Source: Chara braunii (taxonomy: Eukaryota > Streptophyta > Charophyceae > Charales > Characeae). Taken from it: DNA of 22,672 nt. Below are positions 11,500 through 20,737 of the stretch, in pieces; position 1 is the stretch's first letter, and every line of letters begins with the position of its first letter. The notes beneath the pieces were generated by a model. It made no database searches. It was given only the letters and a program-made list of their open reading frames with translations, and had not been told where the DNA came from. Both the position numbers and the translations under genes were made by a program. Location of the stretch: NCBI GenBank assembly GCA_003427395.1, contig BFEA01000193.1, positions 2,311,597 to 2,334,268 on the forward strand, given 5' to 3'.

Positions 11500-11742
11500 C
11501 CGTCCGTTCGGGCAGCCTCGAATCGAACCTCAGTAGGGAGTTTGTTCGTCCTACACAGGGGGCACTTCCATTCCTTACTACTCGTTCGGTATCAAACGCA
11601 CACACCGTGCGCACGATTGACACAAGTGGCACAGTTCACCCAATCGACAAATCCAGATTTGAAGGGATAACAGTTTACTCCGTAAACTCGGGAAATACAC
11701 GTGCAAAAATAACAGAATTTGTCCGGGAGAGTGGCGAGAAAG
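11500..11742 (-). pseudogene. PHD-like zinc finger within pol, before integrase
   Basis: In the pol frame the ligands fall in C4HC3 order. C-x2-C is FCYFC (11703-11717). A second C-x2-C, CATC (11622-11633), is followed by x4-H-x2-C, with VNRAHGVC ending at 11598-11600. The last pair is EWKCPLC, with CPLC at 11553-11564. The tryptophan two residues before the seventh ligand is also typical of PHD fingers. The second-to-third ligand spacing is longer than usual, and the sixth-to-seventh is about 11 residues, slightly short. One in-frame TGA (11592-11594) interrupts it. PHD fingers commonly bind histone H3 tails, so an integration-targeting role is conceivable, comparable to the chromodomain of chromoviruses. 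That role is inference. Confidence 0.6.
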
Positions 11743-11847
11743 TAACAACCATTTAGTCAAAATGGACATGTTATATTTTTTGAACGAAATCAAAACTGAT
11801 TTTTTTTGTCAAAATCCGGTCGGAATTTTTTGCTCCTGGGGGTCCGA

Positions 11848-11868
11848 NNNNNNNNNNNNNNNNNNNNN
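11848..11868. other. assembly gap (21 N)
   Basis: The 21 N bases start directly after GGGGGTCCGA. On the right arm of the same inverted repeat, the equivalent position holds a strong GC hairpin (12298-12320). True gap size is unknown. Confidence 0.99.
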
Positions 11869-12036
11869 TGCAAACTGTATCTTGCCCCATAGTGCAATTA
11901 TAACTCTTTTTTTGTGACTCTACTGAAGTTACCCCTTTTTCTTTTTTTTTCTTTTTTCTTTTTTTCTTTTTTTTAAGTCTTTATGTCACTGAACAATCTG
12001 TCAAGTTTGCGTATCCGAAGTTGTTACCAACCAACC

Positions 12037-12258
12037 AAAAAAAAAAAAAAAAAAAAAAAAAGCTGCTACAAACCATGGTAACCGCGGACCCGGACACCGG
12101 ACACTTCCGGACTGTCTTCCGGACCAGTTTCTGGACCGGTCCGGGCTGTCCTGTGATCCGGACATCACCCGACACCGGACATCACCAGACACCGGACAGT
12201 CCGGACCGGTCCCCGGGGTGCAAAAATGTCTGGACCCAAAAAAAAAAAAAAAAAAAAA
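12037..12258. repeat. CCGGAC-rich block bracketed by two A runs
   Basis: A25 (12037-12061) and A21 (12238-12258) enclose about 176 bp that carry eight CCGGAC motifs, starting at 12090, 12097, 12107, 12119, 12158, 12175, 12192 and 12201. It also has two GGACCGGTCC palindromes. The open frames crossing it translate the homopolymers and are artefacts. It may be a nested insertion or a motif array. I do not recognise it. Confidence 0.8.
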
Positions 12259-12297
12259 GAAAGGGGGTTCAACCATAGACCAGATACATGAAGGGGG

Positions 12298-12320
12298 TCC
12301 GGCGTTCCCAGAACGCCGGA
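12298..12320. repeat. GC-rich hairpin in the transposon arm
   Basis: TCCGGCGTT (12298-12306) and AACGCCGGA (12312-12320) form a perfect 9-bp stem over a 5-base loop CCCAG. The stem extends outward with near-matching G/C bases. It lies inside the right inverted repeat of the element. Confidence 0.85.
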
Positions 12321-12420
12321 ACCCCAAGAGCAAAAAATTCCGACCGGATTTTGACAAAAAAAGTTAGTTTTGATTTCGTTCCAAAAATATAATATGTCCG
12401 TTTTGACGAAATGGTTGTTA

Positions 12421-13300
12421 AGTCTGAATGGGCGAGGGAATCAGAAGAGGCAGGAGAGACTGAGTCAGGGGGAATTTCCATCGTTCCGAGAGAGAGAAGA
12501 ATCGGAAGGGGAAAGGGAGGTAGGGTCGGGTACATGTGTCCACATAGCCCCTTGGTAGGATCTCCACTTGTCCGTATCGAGGCTCGTTCGTTGGATTCGG
12601 GTCGCGCCAGGGGGTCACTTCCTCACTCCTTGGCACCTTCAAGTTGTCGGGACGGTGAAGTCGTGTCAGTCCGTCGGCATTGCCGTGTTTCTCGTGTTTC
12701 CGATGACGGATGTCAAAGTCCATGCTCTTCAGTACGGTTGCCCATCGCGCGATCATGCCTGAGTAATCCTTGGATTTCTTCAGCGCCAACAGTGGTTCGT
12801 GGTCGGTTACCAGCGTAAATCTCCGGCCATACAAGTACGGTCGGAAATGACTGATCCCCCACAAGGCTGCATAGCACACCCCTGTCGGGGCCGCGTAGTT
12901 GCGCTTACAGGCCGGCACCGTTTTGGACGCGTATTCCACCACTTGTTCGAGCCCGTCGGGTCCCACCTGGGCCAAGATTGCTGAAACCGCCTTCGGTTGC
13001 CAATCGGTGATGAGAACAAAGGGCTTTTTCAGGTTCGGCCTTATGAGGACCGGGACCGAAACCAGGGCCGCCTTGAGTTCCCCAAAAGCCCGATCGCATT
13101 GCGGGGTCCAGATCAACGACTGATCTTCCTTTAGCAGATTCGTGAGTGGTCCCGCGATCACTGCAAACCCCTTGATGAACCTTCGATAGTATGATGCCAA
13201 ACCCAAAAAGACGCGGACTTGCGTTAAAGACATCGGCACCGGTGCGTCTCTCACAACTGTTACTTTCTGGGGCTCCGGCTGCAACCCTTGGCTCGTAACG
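12421..13300 (-). pseudogene. RT thumb/connection and RNase H of the Gypsy element
   Basis: RNase H removes the RNA strand of the RNA:DNA hybrid during reverse transcription. The connection shows FLGLASYYRRFIKGF (about 13208-13160), the conserved segment after the RT palm. RNase H spans about 13053-12655. The first catalytic aspartate is in ITDWQP (13011-12994) and the third in VTDHEPL. The fourth is in GNADGLTR, followed by a typical domain end. The catalytic glutamate expected in the E.C.A block is a valine (GVCYAAL, about 12877), so the enzyme would be inactive even without the stops. After the domain a linker runs to the transposon insertion point at 12420. The frame is uninterrupted from 13362 to 12421. 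Confidence 0.95.
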
Positions 13301-14007
13301 ACGTGGCCGAGGAAGGAGATCTCTGTGAGGAAAAACTGACACTTCTCAACCGCTACTTTGAATTATGCGTCCTTCAATGCGTGAAGTGTCCACTCAATGA
13401 GTTGCAAGTGTCTCTCATAGGAAGAAGAAAAAACGAGGATATCATTCATATACACAATCACACAGTAATTTATTATGCTCTGCGCCAGCCGCGTTTTTCG
13501 CACGAAGTTTTGGAAATCCATATTCATCGCGCATTGAAACGTGGCTGGGGCGTTGCAAATCCCCATCGAGCATCTGACCCATTGCCACGTTCCTTCGAAA
13601 AGAATGAGCGCTGTTTTCGGACGGCCTTCTTTTCGAACCAGAAAATGGTGGAATCCATGTCGAATATCAAACTTACTAAAGAATCGAGCACCACCGATCG
13701 CATCCAACAACTCATCAATCAGGGGAAGAGGATACACATCCTTAATCGTGATATCGTTTAGCTTCCTGTAATCGATACAGATGCGAATCCCTCCTGCCTT
13801 TTTCGACACAATCACTACTGGGAACGACCATGGTCCGATAGCGGGTTCGATCCAACCATTAGCTTCGAACTCCTTAATCCTCTTGAATGCGGCTGCTCTT
13901 TGCGCCGGTGAATACTGATAAGGAGCGCAACTAATTGGTGGATGATCCCCCGTAAGGATCGCATGATCGATTACAGTAGATAACCCAATATCATTATCAT
14001 CAACACT
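13301..14007 (-). pseudogene. reverse transcriptase domain of the Gypsy element
   Basis: Reverse transcriptase copies the element RNA into cDNA. The family blocks appear in order: DHAI.TGDHPPI and the GWIEPAIGPWSFPVV entry (to about 13820), then GGIRICIDYRKLN and VYPLPLIDELL. Next come FSKFDIRHGFHH with the first catalytic aspartate, and NAPATFQ, with SMG instead of the usual PFG before it. The YxDD box is YMND (13441-13452), so the second catalytic aspartate is an asparagine and polymerase activity is lost. A TAA at 13363-13365 interrupts the frame between the palm and the segment FKVAVEKCQFF. A TAG at 14008-14010 lies just upstream. Confidence 0.96.
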
Positions 14008-14590
14008 CTATACCTCAGCATAGCCATGCAGCACATCAATCGAGGATCCTAGGATATCTCTGGGGACGTGACCGGGGAGGATGATCGCTGCATCATTCAC
14101 GATGTTCAGGGGCATTTCAATCCAGTCCATCTTTCGCGATCGCCTGCCGTGCACACTGGAAAACGTGGAACTACTGGTTCGGATCGAGAAGACGGTAACA
14201 ATCATTTGGGATTCAACCGGGCTGACCATCTCGGTCTCTTTGATCTCGGCGTCGGTTTCGGAATCGAAGATACTTTTGGCTATTTCTGCTCTTGTTAGTT
14301 CCGTCATTTCCTGCATGAGATCCGGAACGTCTGTTATCGGAGCCTGTGCCTCTTCCTTGATCAAAGCGATCATGGCTCCTTGTGTGAGTAGTGCTCTAGG
14401 GGGGGAGACAGAGAGATCCAGATAGTTATTCATTTGTTGATACCTAGCCCGGAGTGAAAGCGTGCTTTCGTATAGCGTTCGAGGGGGTTCCAAAATGTCA
14501 GCCATATCAGAAATCTGCAAGATCAGTTCTCCCAAAAATATCGAAAAAGAATCCGTCTTTCTGTGGATAGAGAGCGGCTAGGCTCGCCGT
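14008..14590 (-). pseudogene. protease-RT linker of the polyprotein
   Basis: This is an open frame of about 175 codons, ending at the TAG 14008-14010. It shares the frame of the RT domain downstream but differs from that of the protease upstream, so a frameshift lies near 14575-14590. The sequence is acidic (DSETDAEIKETE) and has no named domain. Such linkers vary between Gypsy families. Confidence 0.7.
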
Positions 14591-14599
14591 TTTCTGAGC

Positions 14600-15821
14600 C
14601 TAGATCGAATGTTCGAGTAGTTGCGGGGATCATCTGAAATTCTTCTTTCGCCTCGTAATCGAACATTTCGACTAATTGCTTTCATTCTTTCTCACTGGGC
14701 ATATCGCTCAATTCTTTCTCATAGTCGCGTTCATGGAACTTATCTTCCCACACAGGGGGTTGTTCGTCATCAGGGTTCGGGAAAGACTTCTCCAACTTCT
14801 GAATCATTCCTATCCGGTCGATACTGGAATATCTTTTTGGTGATCGAGTAGAGATTCGGAGAGGAAGCGTTTGAGGTTTTCCTCCTGTATTAGTGAGAAT
14901 GAGTTGTTTGGAATCGAAATGGATTCGTGCGCCCACTGCCATCGCCCAGGGTAGTCCTAACAATATCGAATAAGAATGCACGTCAATGACCTATGCGTTA
15001 ACCAGCACATGCACTCGACCCAGCTTGATCGCAACGTTCTCGATGATTCCTACGATGTTCATGGCTTCCTCATCGGTCGAGACATAGTTGTCCTTCCCTG
15101 GTAGGGGAAGGATGAAATTCAGTCGTCCAGTCTTTCGGACTGTATTCAAGGAAATGGCTACCGCTGATGATCCAGTGTCAATCAGCGCATCGAATGGTTT
15201 GCCCCAGACTTCACAATCACATTCCACACTTTTTCATAGGACCGATCGTACGCGCACAAAGTGATCTTTCTCTCCGTAGGAGATGGCGGCAATTCTTGCC
15301 GTTTCTGGTGCATTCAATTCGACCCCTGGGGGGGGGTTAGCTTCGCTTTCGTCTTCTTGCTTTTTCTTCAGCATATGCTGAACGCGCTGATAGGTAAAGC
15401 GCTTCTGATTCTTCTGGCAGTGCTACAAAAGCTTGTCATTTGCAGCTTCGGATATAGTCAACAGGTGTCCTACAGGGATCGACACTCGGATATCCAACTG
15501 TTTGAGTGTCTGTAGGACATCGATTTTTCCTGTTTGGAACTGGGGTCCTGGTTCCGATGTATATTCAACCCGATCGAGTTTTTCCTTGGCGGGTCGGATT
15601 GCTCCGATCAAGCCAGCCAGCTGGAGGTACTCGGTTGGATCGACGATGTCTGCAGCCTCGAAAGAGGATCCTGCCGTGGACGCACCTAGATCGGTCGAGG
15701 AGGGTTGTTTGGCGACAAATGGGGAAACTTCCCTTGCATGTTCTATTACCGTGGTCACCCGACCTTGGTTCAAGGCTACTGGCGCGGCCGCAGGGGGTGG
15801 CTGATTACGTTTCGGCTGGGG
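14600..15821 (-). pseudogene. aspartic protease region of the polyprotein
   Basis: Retropepsin cleaves the Gag-Pol polyprotein as a dimer. The catalytic motif is intact in FDALIDTGSSAVAIS (DTG at 15171-15179). The second conserved block, ILLGLPWAM, lies near 14960-14940 and matches the hydrophobic-G region of the fold. A Gly/Pro-poor linker of about 130 residues precedes it, following the zinc knuckle. In-frame stops occur at 15423-15425 (TAG), 15234-15236 (TGA), 14991-14993 (TAG) and 14682-14684 (TGA). At 14991 and 15423 the family context suggests glutamine was the ancestral residue, that is a C-to-T change. Confidence 0.9.
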
Positions 15822-16866
15822 GCATTCTCATGCAAAGAGCCCCGACTATTTGCAGTTGTAGCATTCGATCCTCCCCGCTGGGTTAGCCATCTGAAGGGGA
15901 GCGGCAGGATGAGCTGCTCCTCCCGCGGGAGGAGCGATAAGCAAAGGGAACTGAGGGGGAACGGGGCGAGAAGAACTGGGATTAACCTTTATTAGTTTTG
16001 TCATAATCTGTTCTAGCTGTTCCATCTGGGAACTCTGCATCTGCAACAGGTTATTTATCCACTCAGATTGTTTAGTTGTGGCGGTATGGATCATCTGGGC
16101 TAGGTGCAGATTGGTGATAGGAACTGATGCGGCTTCTTGGGCCATGACCGTGTTCACAGGTACTACCTTCGGAGGTCGGGGGTGGCTTCGAGAGAGGTAG
16201 GGAGTGATACGGAGAAGGATCTGGGGTGGGGCCATCTTGGTAATCATGATCGGGACGAGGGTAAAATCGTTCAACCGCTTTGAGCCAGGATCGTCTCTTG
16301 GCCGCCACGTCTTGGATCGTATCCGAAATATCTTCTTCTCCCTGACTGATATACTTACGCGTGTCCAACAGATCCAGCTTGAGGGCTTTGGCGATGATAA
16401 CTGACAGTTGGTTGGTCTTGGGAGGGACCTGTTTCTGCAGCTTCGCCTTCAACACAGGATTACGGAGGTGATCGATAAACAAATCCCGAGCCGCATTTTC
16501 TTCCCGTCCCGATTTGTCCAAGGCGGTCTGAAAAAGATCCACGAAATCAGGTAGCAATTCCCCTGGTTACTGCGGACTAGTTTTCAGCACGAACCAGGCA
16601 GCGTCCTCACTGACTGCGTCAAATCGTGCTAGGAACGCTCTCTTGAAAGTATCCCAGGCTACCCATCGGTGCCTTCTAAACCAATCATGTGCCGTGTTTC
16701 GGAGTAACAGGGTAATGGCGCGGGGAAGATCCTCGGCGCCATAGCCCTGTGCTTGCACGGCTTCAAGCCATGCCTCTGGATGAGTGTAGTTAGGATAGAA
16801 GGGAAAGGTAGTGGGGATGCTCACCATCTCTCGGGGAGGTGCTCCATTAGCATCAACCACGGGCAT
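15822..16866 (-). pseudogene. gag of the Gypsy element with a degenerate zinc knuckle
   Basis: Gag forms the virus-like particle and binds the element RNA. The frame starts at ATG 16866-16864, 118 bp after the PBS; an in-frame TGA lies upstream, so this is the first usable start. The capsid-like retrotrans_gag region has PEAWLEAVQ, a Leu-rich helix, then DWFRRHRWVAWDTFKRAF. A TAA (16567-16569) breaks it where the family usually has Q.PGES-like sequence. A frameshift follows near 16.2 kb in a Pro-rich stretch. The C-terminal CCHC knuckle is CYNC at 15863-15852, then a TAG (15846-15848), L in place of the histidine, a TGA (15828-15830), and the last cysteine at 15822-15824. The knuckle and therefore RNA binding are lost. 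Confidence 0.9.
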
Positions 16867-16968
16867 GTCTATTCGTGGCTCGACGGATCTCTGCCGAGTG
16901 ACTGGGGGACTAAGGCGATTGGGTTGTTTAGCTGATCTTCCTCTCGCCAGCTCGTCTCACTAACGTCA

Positions 16969-16988
16969 GAGCCGACACGTGTCGGCTC
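16969..16988. other. 20-bp perfect palindrome beside the primer-binding site
   Basis: GAGCCGACACGTGTCGGCTC equals its own reverse complement. It overlaps the distal part of the PBS and would form a hairpin in the element RNA just downstream of the 5' LTR. Confidence 0.9.
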
Positions 16989-16996
16989 CGATACCA
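16984..16996 (-). promoter_or_regulatory. primer-binding site, initiator tRNA-Met type
   Basis: The minus strand reads TGGTATCGGAGCC. The usual plant-type PBS complementary to the 3' end of initiator tRNA-Met is TGGTATCAGAGCC, so one base differs. It directly abuts the 5' LTR as expected. The last ten or so LTR bases (...GCACGTCACA in the 3' LTR) are missing at this junction. Confidence 0.85.
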
Positions 16997-17798
16997 ACCT
17001 CGCGCCTTGCGCTGCTTTCCGTTCAGAGCGCTTAGGGTGCGGAAAGGAGGCCCCGAAAAACAGCAAGATGGGGTGTGCCAAGGATTTTTGGAAAATTGGG
17101 TGTGGGGACACAGACATAACTGAAATCCCCCGTGTTGGTCTGACGAATTATGCGATCTGGCAGGTTTCAGCGCGCGCAGGATTCTCGACGCGGGGAAGTT
17201 TTGAATTCAATCCAAAAAGTACTGTCGGACTTCCCACCGGGCCACGGCTCGTCGTTTGGAGTGGAAGGGAGCGGGCACGTGTTTAGTATCCCGTTTTCGC
17301 ACGAGCTCCCGACGCCATGCGTTACACAATTCTGAGTCCGACGTGGATGGTCTCAATCGCGTGGCTCTCTCCTTGTGCTCGTCCTCGTTCCGCGCTCAGT
17401 AATGGAACCCCTTCGACTGGTAGTGATCGAGGCGTTGGCAATCACTACACAGGGTATTAGGCCAATGGGGTGCCATTGCCGACCACGAGATGACGAACAA
17501 CTCGTTAAAGGGTAGTAGTAGCGAGTACGGCGGAAAGTGTGTATCCACAATGACAAACCCAGCACCTACGAACCAAGAACACCGATTTTCAGGAGGGAAA
17601 TAGTACTGCTCACCGATCTTTGCGACAACTTCTCGTATGTCCCACTCACAGATACGCGTCCTATCCTCGTTTTACAGGAAGGGGCGAAGACGAAATGCGG
17701 GAGGCTGAAGCCTAGTCGGATTGAACCCGTTAGTCCACATGACAAACAATCAGGAATAATTTAACCAGTCATCACGTACATGTAATCAATCCTAACAA

Positions 17799-18565
17799 AA
17801 CAGGGGAAACAGAGGGTTTGGAGGAAGAGAAAGAAAAACTCAAGTGTGGCGAGACGCAGTAGCTATTTTGTACTTAGATTGTGCGTCGCATATGTATTCG
17901 CAATATTCCTTCGACAATCACACAACAGAAAAATTTCCCAAAATTAAATATTTCTTCTATAGTAAAATTACATTCTAAATTTCAAATTTTCATTTCATCT
18001 TAAAAAATGTCATTCCAATTTTAAAATTTTTCGTCTTACTTGATAACTTTCTTTCCAATAATTGGGTATCCCTTCTTATTTGAACTGCATGCAAGAGATG
18101 GAATCAAGGTCTGGATGAGTTCATGAAATATTTAAATTGGGCTGTCATTCTAACTAAGGATTTTCAGTCATAAATAAGTTAACCCAATATAAATTCGAAG
18201 ATAGTTAATGTAGTAGAATGAAAGTTTAATTAATTAAAATTTTTCATAAACTCGTCCAGACTTTCATTCCATCTTGAACAAATAAATGTAGTTGGAAGGG
18301 AAAACTCATATTTAGACGGGAACTTATCAAATAAAACTGAAAATTTTAGAATTGGACAAACATTGGAATGATGATTTATAAATATGAAGGATTTTTTTTT
18401 TATGGAATGTTTTTTCAACTTTCATTTCTCACGAGAATTTTTATGTTGCAAATCAAAGCATTCTTGCATTTCCAAATCCCAACAACATTGCCCTTGTCAT
18501 CAACTCGCCCTAATCAAGATGGGTTTTGTACCCGTTCACTCTCATCTCCCATGCATGCATTCGCT
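17799..18565. mobile_element. AT-rich foldback insertion within the 5' LTR
   Basis: This sequence is absent from LTR-C at the equivalent site (between 7324 and 7325). It is strongly AT-rich, unlike the flanking LTR. A long imperfect inverted repeat is centred near 18185, almost exactly mid-insertion. The best 32-bp segment, 18096-18127 against 18243-18274, matches in 28 positions, and weaker pairing extends over about 18011-18139 and 18236-18370. No clear terminal inverted repeat or target duplication is visible at the ends. No transposase is present. It is probably a non-autonomous foldback element. Confidence 0.7.
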
Positions 18566-19236
18566 GTGGAAGGTGCGAAAATGACAATCATGCAATTTCC
18601 TAACAAGTTGACGTTAAGGGAAGAATCCTTGGTGGTCGACACATGCGCATCCACCGTTCACAAGACAAAATCCAATGGTTTGGGGGACTACCCAGGAAAT
18701 TAATGGAAGAGTTCCGGAATAATTCATTTTAACATAGTTATCATACTCATGCCATTACACGCCAACCTTTGGCTTATTACATAGAACCATCCCCAACGAA
18801 GGAAGAAAGAGAAGGAAGAATTAAAATCGAAAAAAAAATTACACAGAGACCGAGGGAGGGCAGAAAGGTTCAGCTTTACCTCCGCAAAGTTACGCCAAAA
18901 AATAAATTCGCAACTAAGAGGGTGTAATCGCCACCAAATTCCAACACGGCCCTCGGTTAGTCATCCACTTAACTCAGATCACCTGTCCGCATTCTGACAC
19001 CGACGATCCCGGTCGTCGTGCATCATCCTCCACCACTGCAATCGTCACCCCATCATCTTAGTCAAGACGTGGCTTGCCCGGATCCCACAGTCCGTCGTGG
19101 CGATCTAGCGCACCACCAGTCAGTCTACAGTCGGCTCGTCAGGACTTTCCAACTCGCACCGTACACATCACCTAGCCAATACTTCCCGGAAGCTGGCTGA
19201 TGAGTCGAAAGAGAGTTTTGCAGGGGCGTCTGCGGA

Positions 19237-19243
19237 ATTTATA
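19237..19243 (-). promoter_or_regulatory. TATA box of the 5' LTR
   Basis: The minus strand reads AACTATAAATTCC, as in the 3' LTR. This is the copy that would have driven the element. The foldback insertion lies downstream of it in R/U5, within the transcribed leader. Confidence 0.65.
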
Positions 19244-20111
19244 GTTGCGAGAAGGGAGAGAGATGCGAAAAAGGGTGAAGGGTGAGGCAGAGGAGGGCAT
19301 AGGAGAGTTTGAAAGTGGTCGTCCATCGAAAGTCATGTTGATCCTCCTAACTAGACCTCAACCAATCAGAATCGTCGTGAAGTAAGAACTTACACGGCGC
19401 TTCTCGTTGGTTAGGTGGGGAGAGAGAATCGACTGGGTTTTCGAGCGCGGATTTTAGAGCGGGAAGAAGAGGAGCGCGAAGGATAGCACGAGACGGGTCC
19501 AAGATTCAGATGATCAAGAAGGAGAAAGAAAAAAGGCGCGCACTGAGAAGGGGAGGGAAAAGTAGTTACAGGGGGTGGAGGCGAGGAAGCGTGTGCGCTC
19601 GAAGAAGGATGGTGAGAGGAGCGCAAGGGAGGAAGGAGGAGGGAGTTGCTGGCATGGCGCCGGTCAATAAGAGGGAAATGGGCACCAAAACAGTTACAAT
19701 TTTTCCCAATCCTATGCTAATTCAAAAATTGAAAATACCATATCCGCGCGCAAAACAGAAGTGGGAAAAAAAGTCTTCCGTCGATCCACATTCGTACAAG
19801 AATTTCCCAGAGTTTTCAAGGTCGAGGCCGAGAACATTCGTGAGCGGAAGGTCACGCGGTATTCTGATAATTCTGGGATTTCTAACTGCCGAGCCAAATT
19901 CCAAGCGCGCTCGTTAAGGCGCACGAAATTCCCATGCATTTTCACTCAAAAACAAAAAGGAAAGGAGCTGATAAATTTCCGCAAGGTACCTTTAATCGGG
20001 CATAGACAGAGAGGGGAGGGGAGGGGGTCAAACTGTACACCTCTGGCTGCAGGGAAAACAAAAAGAAGGGGGTCTGGAGGATGGCGCAGGTCCGGAAGCT
20101 AGTACGTCACA

Positions 20112-20737
20112 GATTGACAAGAACAATCTCGGAGGTAGTGGTGGAATTAGCGAACTTTACAACTTATAGTTTGTTCAGTCGATGCTAAGACAAGGGGTTA
20201 AAAACAAAGTGAAAGGGAATCAGTGTTTCCTACACATATAACTAATATACTAACACTATCGACATTATAATTTATCCCACAAAAATACATTGGTACACGC
20301 TAATCAACTTGGTAGACCCACGTTTACATAGATTTAGGCTTAGTCATATTTCACACTTATGAGTTTTAAACCCCGACTGAATTCGAGTTGCTAAGCGTTT
20401 TGGCATATGAAAATCCTTACCTATATTTCTATAAAAAAAATATATATCCCTTACTGTAAACTTCACGAAAACCTCATTTTCATAATTTTTCCTTCCATCA
20501 CTTTCAAGTGTTACTTTTTAATGTCTCGAAATAGATGTTGTCACTCGTAACCTCTAGAAACAAGTCTGATTACTATAAAAGTCATTCGAGAAGATGTGTT
20601 ATCAACTCCTCCTCTTTTAACAGATATACTTATTTTCTTTAGGACAAAGAGTGAAACATCATTGACCAATCCATTTTTTCTCAACACTTTTTCATTTGAT
20701 CCTAATTTGTTTAGAAATCGATATCAAAGTGAACAAA
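20112..20737. other. AT-rich flank, no gene seen
   Basis: Non-repetitive AT-rich DNA that starts right after the Gypsy 5' LTR. No open frame of note, RNA gene or repeat was recognised. Confidence 0.6.

Larger units (their letters stand above)
11745..12418. mobile_element. foldback DNA transposon (MITE-like) with TA duplication, Tc1/mariner-type
   Basis: About 103 bp at the left end (11745-11847) is an inverted copy of the right end, with roughly 90% identity by eye. The outer tips are ACAACCATTT and its complement. TA flanks both sides (11743-11744 and 12419-12420). TA duplications are the hallmark of Tc1/mariner-type insertion. The element splits the Gypsy pol between RNase H and the PHD-like finger. 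Removing it with one TA leaves the pol frame continuous, which confirms the boundaries. No transposase is visible, so it is non-autonomous. It contains an assembly gap, long T/A runs and a CCGGAC-rich block. Confidence 0.85.
6519..20111 (-). mobile_element. Ty3/Gypsy LTR retrotransposon, full-span but dead copy
   Basis: In minus-strand order: 5' LTR, tRNA-Met-type primer-binding site, gag with a ruined zinc knuckle, aspartic protease (DTG), reverse transcriptase, RNase H, PHD-like finger, integrase, an unrecognised segment, and the 3' LTR. The order PR-RT-RH-INT is diagnostic of Ty3/Gypsy. The element spans 13.6 kb including two later insertions (11745-12418 and 17799-18565). Its LTRs appear roughly 92-93% identical over the first 215 aligned bases, by eye. 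The coding region contains stops of all three kinds and shifts frame at about 16.2 kb and 14.58 kb. The outer flanks (6514-6518 aggaa, 20112-20116 gattg) do not match, so no target duplication survives or the ends were rearranged. Confidence 0.95.
16997..20111 (-). repeat. 5' LTR of the Gypsy element (LTR-D), with an insertion
   Basis: This matches LTR-C throughout: 16997-17798 corresponds to 6529-7324, and 18566-20111 to 7325-8868. The outer terminus ACGTCACA (20104-20111) is intact. The inner terminus is trimmed, since the TGTGACGTG tip is absent before the PBS. Without the 767-bp insertion it would be about 2,348 bp. Confidence 0.93.

Noticed and set aside
12021-12278. ORFs on both strands with poly-Lys or poly-Phe runs
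   Set aside because: They are translations of the A/T homopolymers.
15433-15886. Plus-strand ORFs opposite the gag-protease junction
   Set aside because: They are antisense shadows of the polyprotein, which has recognisable motifs on the minus strand.
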